Origin: an uncultured Christensenellaceae bacterium
GTDB lineage: Bacteria > Bacillota > Clostridia > Christensenellales > Christensenellaceae
Length of the DNA stretch: 42,315 nucleotides
Assembly (NCBI GenBank): GCA_910588425.1
Contig: CAJUPM010000016.1
Coordinates: forward strand, 1-42,315
Direction: 5' to 3'
Part shown: positions 38,789 to 42,315 of the stretch, one piece after another
Position numbering within the stretch: position 1 is the stretch's first letter
How the letters are laid out: each line of letters opens with the position of its first letter
Program-made: the position numbers and the translations under genes
The notes under the pieces: model-generated
Databases searched by the model: none
Seen by the model: only the letters and a program-made list of their open reading frames with translations
What the model was told of the DNA's origin: nothing

Positions 38789-40552
38789 CTATTTGCTCAG
38801 TCTTTTTACGACGAGCGCCGTATTGGCATAGCCGCCCGTCGTCACATTTATATCGCCGGAGACCTGATCCGCAGCCGCAATCGCCAGATCCAGAGTATCC
38901 CCCGCTGCCAGCCTTACGAGTGCCTGAGAGGCAAACCGCCCGATATAGAGGGAGGTATCGCTGCCTTGCAGCAATCTCTGGGTATCCTGCGTCTCAGGCA
39001 GCACCGTGCCATTGTTTCGCACGGCAACGCGCAGCGTGCTGGGCGCATTCGCCTGAACCGACACATTGTAGGAAACCTCGTAATCACCCGGTTCCTGGAT
39101 GCTGAGCGTGCCATTCGCGCTGGCCGCAATCCCCTGTGCAGGCATCGCCGTGTTCATAGAAATCGGCTCATAGGTGTCGGCCGCCGTCAGCGTCAGCTGC
39201 TGCTGGGCATCCTGATACAGGCCGCCATATGCCGAAACTGCGCTCGCTTCCTTGCCTGGCTCGCCCATGGGAATATTGAATTCCAAAACCGGCTCGGTAT
39301 CCGTCCCGATATTCACGACACTCGCCTCTGAATTCGGCGGCAGCGTCCTGGTTCCTCCAATCCGTATCGTCGGGCTTAGGCCATCGTCGCCATCCTCCCC
39401 CCGCGGGCCTGTGGGACCAGTCGGACCCGTAGCGCCAGTCGCGCCTGTTGGGCCGTTTGCACCTGCTGCCCCGGTTGCCCCCGTTGAACCTGTTGGGCCT
39501 TGCGGACCTGTCACACCTGTGGCACCCGTTGCACCATTCGCGCCATCCTCGCCATCTTCTCCCCGCGGACCTGTAGGGCCAGTCGGACCCGTGGCGCCCG
39601 TGGGACCGGTTGCGCCGTTCGCGCCTGCCGCTCCGGTTGCCCCCGTTGAACCTGTTGGGCCTTGCGGACCTGTCACGCCTGTGGCACCGGTTGCTCCGTT
39701 CGCGCCATCCTCGCCATCTTCTCCCCTCGGACCTGTGGGGCCAGTCGGACCCGTGGCGCCTGTGGGACCGGTTGCGCCGTTCGCGCCTGCCGCGCCTTGC
39801 GGACCTGTCACACCTGTGGGACCAGTCGGGCCCATAGCGCCATTCAGGCCATTCGCGCCGGTCGCCCCTGTGGGGCCCTGAGGCCCTGTTGCTCCCGGCA
39901 TACCGGTTGCTCCAGCAGCACCTGTGGGACCCATCGGTCCAGTTGCACCCGTATTGCCTGGCGCACCCATCGCGCCTGTTGCGCCGGTGGGGCCGGTTGC
40001 ACCCACGGGGCCAGCCGAACCCTGCGCTCCAGCTGCACCGGTCGCGCCTGTTGCCCCCGTCGGGCCAGTCGGGCCCATTCTACCATTGGTTCCCGCGGCA
40101 CCTGTCGGGCCTGTGGGACCAGTTGGGCCCATCACGCCATTCGTGCCCGGTGCACCCGTCGGGCCAGTCGGACCCATGGCTCCATTCGTGCCGGGTGCGC
40201 CAGTGGGGCCCTGCGGCCCAGTCTCTCCTCTGGGTCCCGTCGGACCAGAAGGGCCTGTGGGACCAGTAGGGCCGGTCGGGCCAGTCGGGCCTCCTGCAGG
40301 ACCCGTCGGACCAGTCGGCCCGGGAATGCCCGGGAAACCCATTGGCCCGGTCGCCCCTGTTGCACCGGTTGCGCCCGGAATTCCCTGGGGGCCAGGCACA
40401 CCCTGCGGGCCAGGAAGCCCCGGAATTCCCATCGGTCCCTGCGGACCTGTCGGGCCGGTGGGGCCAGTTGGTCCCCGGTGGCAGCAGCACTGGTTCATGG
40501 GCTTGCCGCATCTTGGGCAAATGGGCTGTCTATTAAAAGGATAAGGACTCAC
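38789..40552 (-). CDS. Collagen-like glycoprotein (BclA/exosporium type)
   Basis: A 587-residue protein with a GTG start and AAAGGAG 9 bases upstream. The first 26 residues have a Cys-rich element (ICPRCGKPMNQCCCH). About 27-395 is an uninterrupted Gly-X-Y collagen domain dominated by GPTGPTGP and GATGATG. The last ~190 residues form a beta-rich globular domain like the trimeric C-terminal head of BclA/collagen-like spore proteins (ADTYEPISMN ... TLSIQEPGDYEVSYNV ... VLPETQDTQ). Location on the spore or cell surface is inferred from the family. It is followed by a glycosyltransferase gene. A 54-residue (162-bp) block repeats twice plus a partial third copy inside the collagen domain. Confidence 0.88.
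   Translation of the reverse strand: MSPYPFNRQPICPRCGKPMNQCCCHRGPTGPTGPTGPQGPMGIPGLPGPQGVPGPQGIPGATGATGATGPMGFPGIPGPTGPTGPAGGPTGPTGPTGPTGPSGPTGPRGETGPQGPTGAPGTNGAMGPTGPTGAPGTNGVMGPTGPTGPTGAAGTNGRMGPTGPTGATGATGAAGAQGSAGPVGATGPTGATGAMGAPGNTGATGPMGPTGAAGATGMPGATGPQGPTGATGANGLNGAMGPTGPTGVTGPQGAAGANGATGPTGATGPTGPTGPRGEDGEDGANGATGATGVTGPQGPTGSTGATGAAGANGATGPTGATGPTGPTGPRGEDGEDGANGATGATGVTGPQGPTGSTGATGAAGANGPTGATGATGPTGPTGPRGEDGDDGLSPTIRIGGTRTLPPNSEASVVNIGTDTEPVLEFNIPMGEPGKEASAVSAYGGLYQDAQQQLTLTAADTYEPISMNTAMPAQGIAASANGTLSIQEPGDYEVSYNVSVQANAPSTLRVAVRNNGTVLPETQDTQRLLQGSDTSLYIGRFASQALVRLAAGDTLDLAIAAADQVSGDINVTTGGYANTALVVKRLSK
39390..39795 (-). repeat. 162-bp tandem repeat inside the collagen domain
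   Basis: The 54-residue unit GANGATGPTGATGPTGPTGP-R-GEDGEDGANGATGATGVTGPQ... occurs twice in near-identical form, with a partial third copy ending in RGEDGDDG. Boundaries are approximate. Such repeats change copy number by slippage or recombination. Confidence 0.65.
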
Positions 40553-40577
40553 TTTTCTTCGCTCCTTTTCTCATATT

Positions 40578-40594
40578 TATGAACTGCGTTCATA
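40578..40594. promoter_or_regulatory. Palindrome upstream of the collagen-like gene
   Basis: TATGAAC-tgc-GTTCATA, a 7-3-7 inverted repeat about 25 bases before the GTG start. It could be an operator or a 5' RNA hairpin. It shares the TATGAA...TTCATA core with the metal operator at 30333, with 5 rather than 6 central bases. Confidence 0.5.
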
Positions 40595-40641
40595 TCCTAA
40601 GGCTCTCGCTTGCCTCGCTCTACTATATTCTAAGCAACGCC

Positions 40642-41733
40642 TTACTGTGATAGCTCTTTGTGTTCCGCAAAGAGTTCCTCATAATAGGCCTTGTTATATT
40701 GGTATGCCGGCGAATCCGGCCTAAGCTTTCCGGCCTTTTCGTTATATTCCCTGGCCTTTTTCTTCTGACCCATGCGATCATAGCAGACGCACAGCTGAAT
40801 ATAGGGCAGATAGCCATAGCAATCGGGTGAGACAAAAGCACCGGAGGTATCGTTTCTCTGTTTTGTCAGCGCAAGTTGATACCAGAAAATTGCCTGCTCA
40901 TATTTTTCTTCCGCCAAAAATAATTCGCCCAGATCACAGCACACTTCTGCCCTCGGCGCATCGTATTCAAACGAATGCAGCAACGCCAGCCGGGCCTTCT
41001 GTGCCTCTCCATTCGCTCTGTGGCAAAGAGCCATCGTTCTGCATGCCTCTATCTTGTTTTCCAGCCAGCCCTGGCCTTCCACCAAAAACTCATGCAGTAT
41101 AGAAAGCGCCGCGTCATAGCTCGCGTGATAATAGAGCTCTCTTCCATAGTAAAACTGATCTCTCGGCGAAAAAGTTTCTCCCGCTTTTTTCTGCATTTCA
41201 TAGATGCGCAGGTTGCGCCCAGAATCCGCCTCTTTCACCTTTCGATGAGAGACTGCAATCTCGGAATACACGACATTCCCAGCAGGCGTAACCGCCTCGT
41301 GCACTCGGCCTTCCCAGCGGTACTGCTGGGAGTTGCGCATGATTCGCTCCCGATAGTAGGAAAAAGTCGGCTGGCCTTTCTCATCAAAGGCGGTGTGGTA
41401 GCGCATCATGACAACATCCACTTCCTCTGGCAGCAAAGCCTTGAGCCGCAGCAACGCCTCCCGATCACCGGACTCCAAAACGTCATCCGCGTCCAGCCAC
41501 ATGCAATACTGCCGTGTTGCTTTGGAAAAAGCGAAATTGCGCGCAGCGGCAAAATCGTCCACCCAGGCAAACTCATAAACTTTCTGAGTATAGCGTTTTG
41601 CAATGTCTATGGTGCCATCCGTGCTCCCCGTATCCACAAGGATGATCTCATCCGCGACACCCTTGGCGCTTTCCAGGCATCGCGCCAGGCTCTCCGCTTC
41701 ATTTCGCACAATCATACAAAGGCTAATCGTCAT
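40642..41733 (-). CDS. Family 2 glycosyltransferase with TPR-like C-terminus
   Basis: A 363-residue protein. The N-terminal ~220 residues are a GT-A fold (CMIVRNEAESLARCL, DTGSTDGT, catalytic DADD, RVHEAVTP), and the C-terminal ~130 are TPR-like helical repeats (LFLAEEKYEQAIFWYQLAL). Such enzymes are typically encoded beside collagen-like exosporium proteins, whose Thr residues carry sugars; I infer that it glycosylates the collagen-like protein 90 bases downstream. The ribosome site is weak (GAGAGAAAA). Confidence 0.88.
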   Translation of the reverse strand: MTISLCMIVRNEAESLARCLESAKGVADEIILVDTGSTDGTIDIAKRYTQKVYEFAWVDDFAAARNFAFSKATRQYCMWLDADDVLESGDREALLRLKALLPEEVDVVMMRYHTAFDEKGQPTFSYYRERIMRNSQQYRWEGRVHEAVTPAGNVVYSEIAVSHRKVKEADSGRNLRIYEMQKKAGETFSPRDQFYYGRELYYHASYDAALSILHEFLVEGQGWLENKIEACRTMALCHRANGEAQKARLALLHSFEYDAPRAEVCCDLGELFLAEEKYEQAIFWYQLALTKQRNDTSGAFVSPDCYGYLPYIQLCVCYDRMGQKKKAREYNEKAGKLRPDSPAYQYNKAYYEELFAEHKELSQ

Positions 41734-41843
41734 TCTTTTTTCTCTCCTCGCATCTATTTATCATATGAGGGAAAAGAAAAGTTGTGCAAACGAATTGCCC
41801 CAGAAGAAATAAGAGCTCCTTCCGCTTGCATATTTCGAAACAA

Positions 41844-41871
41844 AAAAAGAGACGGTATTTCCGTCTCTTTT
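41844..41871 (-). terminator. Terminator after the small membrane-peptide gene
   Basis: AAAAGAGACGG-N5-CCGTCTCTTTT with a T run on the minus strand. Confidence 0.8.
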
Positions 41872-41987
41872 GAGATTGTCTACCCAAAATCTATTACACA
41901 AGCTTGCAAACATGCTCATGAAAATCACGGCCTTTGGCACTTCGTAAACAAAGCATCACGAAGGCATTCCGTTTCCCAATACAGGGT

Positions 41988-42083
41988 CTATTTCTTCTTT
42001 TTGCCCATAAAAGAGCAGCTTACTGCTGCAAATAGCCCCATGAAAACCCACGGAAAGGCAGCTCCGATAAAATCACCAAGCAT
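41988..42083 (-). CDS. 31-residue single-pass membrane peptide
   Basis: A 31-codon frame with a strong ribosome site (AGGAGGGAG) 5 bases before the ATG. It comprises a short amphipathic start, a hydrophobic helix (FPWVFMGLFAAVSCSF) and a Lys4 end. The composition and signals strongly suggest a real small membrane protein. It lies just downstream of the rRNA-operon tRNA-Asn and its terminator, and ends in its own terminator. Function unknown. Confidence 0.7.
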   Translation of the reverse strand: MLGDFIGAAFPWVFMGLFAAVSCSFMGKKKK

Positions 42084-42118
42084 TCCTGCTCCCTCCTGCA
42101 AAATAGAGTTTGTGCATA

Positions 42119-42150
42119 AAAAAACGGAGCAAAGGTTTCTTTGCTCCGCT
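42119..42150 (-). terminator. Terminator of the rRNA-tRNA operon
   Basis: CGGAGCAAAG-gttt-CTTTGCTCCG with a T7 run on the minus strand, two bases after tRNA-Asn. Confidence 0.9.
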
Positions 42151-42151
42151 C

Positions 42152-42227
42152 TGGCTCCCCCTGTTGGGCTCGAACCAACGACATTTCGGTTAACAGCCGA
42201 ACGCTCTACCAACTGAGCTAAGGAGGA
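42152..42227 (-). tRNA. tRNA-Asn(GTT)
   Basis: A 76-base cloverleaf on the minus strand: acceptor TCCTCCT/AGGGGGA, anticodon stem TTCGG/CCGAA with loop CTGTTAA (anticodon GTT), T loop TTCGAGC and an encoded CCA. It follows the 5S rRNA gene, as the last member of an rRNA operon. Confidence 0.95.
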
Positions 42228-42269
42228 AAAACTCAAAACTCTCATGGAGAGAGTTTTGATAAAATAGAA

Positions 42270-42315
42270 ACCGGCAGCTACCTAGTCTCCCACACCGTTG
42301 CCAGTGCAGTACCCT
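42270..42315 (-). rRNA. rrf: 5S rRNA, 3' part (5' part outside the window)
   Basis: The minus strand reads AGGGTACTGCACTGGCAACG, GTGTGGGAGACTAGGTAGC, then TGCCGG, the conserved 3' third of 5S rRNA. The remainder is beyond the right edge, so an rRNA operon enters the window from the right on the minus strand. The exact 3' end is approximate. Confidence 0.88.

Noticed and set aside
39252..40544. Plus-strand collagen-like frames opposite the collagen gene
   Set aside because: The Gly-X-Y repeat, read in reverse complement, gives GPVGPVAP repeats. This is a mirror of the real gene, whose start, ribosome site and C-terminal domain lie on the minus strand.
1..42315. CRISPR array or insertion sequence
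   Set aside because: No regularly spaced direct repeats of CRISPR type and no transposase-like frame were seen. The collagen repeat and the toxin linker copies are coding repeats.

Overview
The window comes from a Gram-positive, probably spore-forming anaerobe of the Clostridia (Bacillota). The evidence is the strong GGAGG ribosome-binding sites, U-rich hairpin terminators, the gene content (UppP, YqeK, RsfS, ObgE, a SpoIID-like protein with peptidoglycan-binding repeats, an RsfA-like SANT protein, a BclA-like collagen protein) and a CoA-disulfide-reductase/rhodanese/sulfite-reductase fusion of a type seen in gut clostridia. I cannot name the genus. Most of the window is fairly GC-rich; positions about 2960-10870 are visibly AT-richer and look like an acquired accessory island.

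Layout. (1) 1-2532, minus strand: a DUF134 protein and a truncated FAD oxidoreductase-rhodanese-sulfite reductase fusion. (2) 2689-2930: tRNA-Ser(CGA) and tRNA-Val(CAC). (3) 2960-10870: a polymorphic-toxin island. A 968-aa trunk protein with a C-terminal toxin is followed by its probable zinc-ribbon immunity gene. Then come two promoterless toxin C-terminal cassettes, each starting with a copy of the same ~60-75 residue linker found before the toxin of the full protein and each followed by its own immunity gene, and then a tail of orphan immunity genes. Near-identical hairpins separate the modules. Two paralogous XRE regulators point inward from the two ends, and palindromes lie at the toxin and regulator promoters. 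The arrangement resembles the CDI/Rhs/MafB 'orphan cassette' plan, but the trunk has no LXG, WXG, Rhs, haemagglutinin or MafB signature that I can recognise. It is the best candidate here for an undescribed system.

(4) 11010-18417: housekeeping genes, mostly minus strand: a SANT protein, nth, obgE, yhbY, an inserted plus-strand membrane protein, nadD-yqeK-rsfS, and a D-Ala-D-Ala carboxypeptidase. (5) 18592-26342: an unknown protein with a possible leaderless promoter, argS, two GNAT acetyltransferases, uppP with a small membrane protein, ychF, mntP and a CPBP protease. (6) 26380-30395: a C1 aminopeptidase and a heavy-metal export operon (ArsR/CadC-type regulator, stand-alone HMA chaperone, P1B ATPase) with a clear operator. 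(7) 30396-38618: dut, a transthyretin-like protein next to a SpoIID-like/peptidoglycan-binding protein, a hydrolase, two HD-domain proteins, a Big2-CapA lipoprotein and a zinc-ribbon/YARHG membrane protein. (8) 38789-41733: a collagen-like spore-surface-type protein with a 162-bp internal repeat, and a glycosyltransferase likely to modify it. (9) 41988-42315: a 31-aa membrane peptide, tRNA-Asn and the 3' end of a 5S rRNA, i.e. the tail of a minus-strand rRNA operon that enters from the right.

Function calls rest on reading the translations by eye. No database search was run, so toxin and immunity family assignments are inference.
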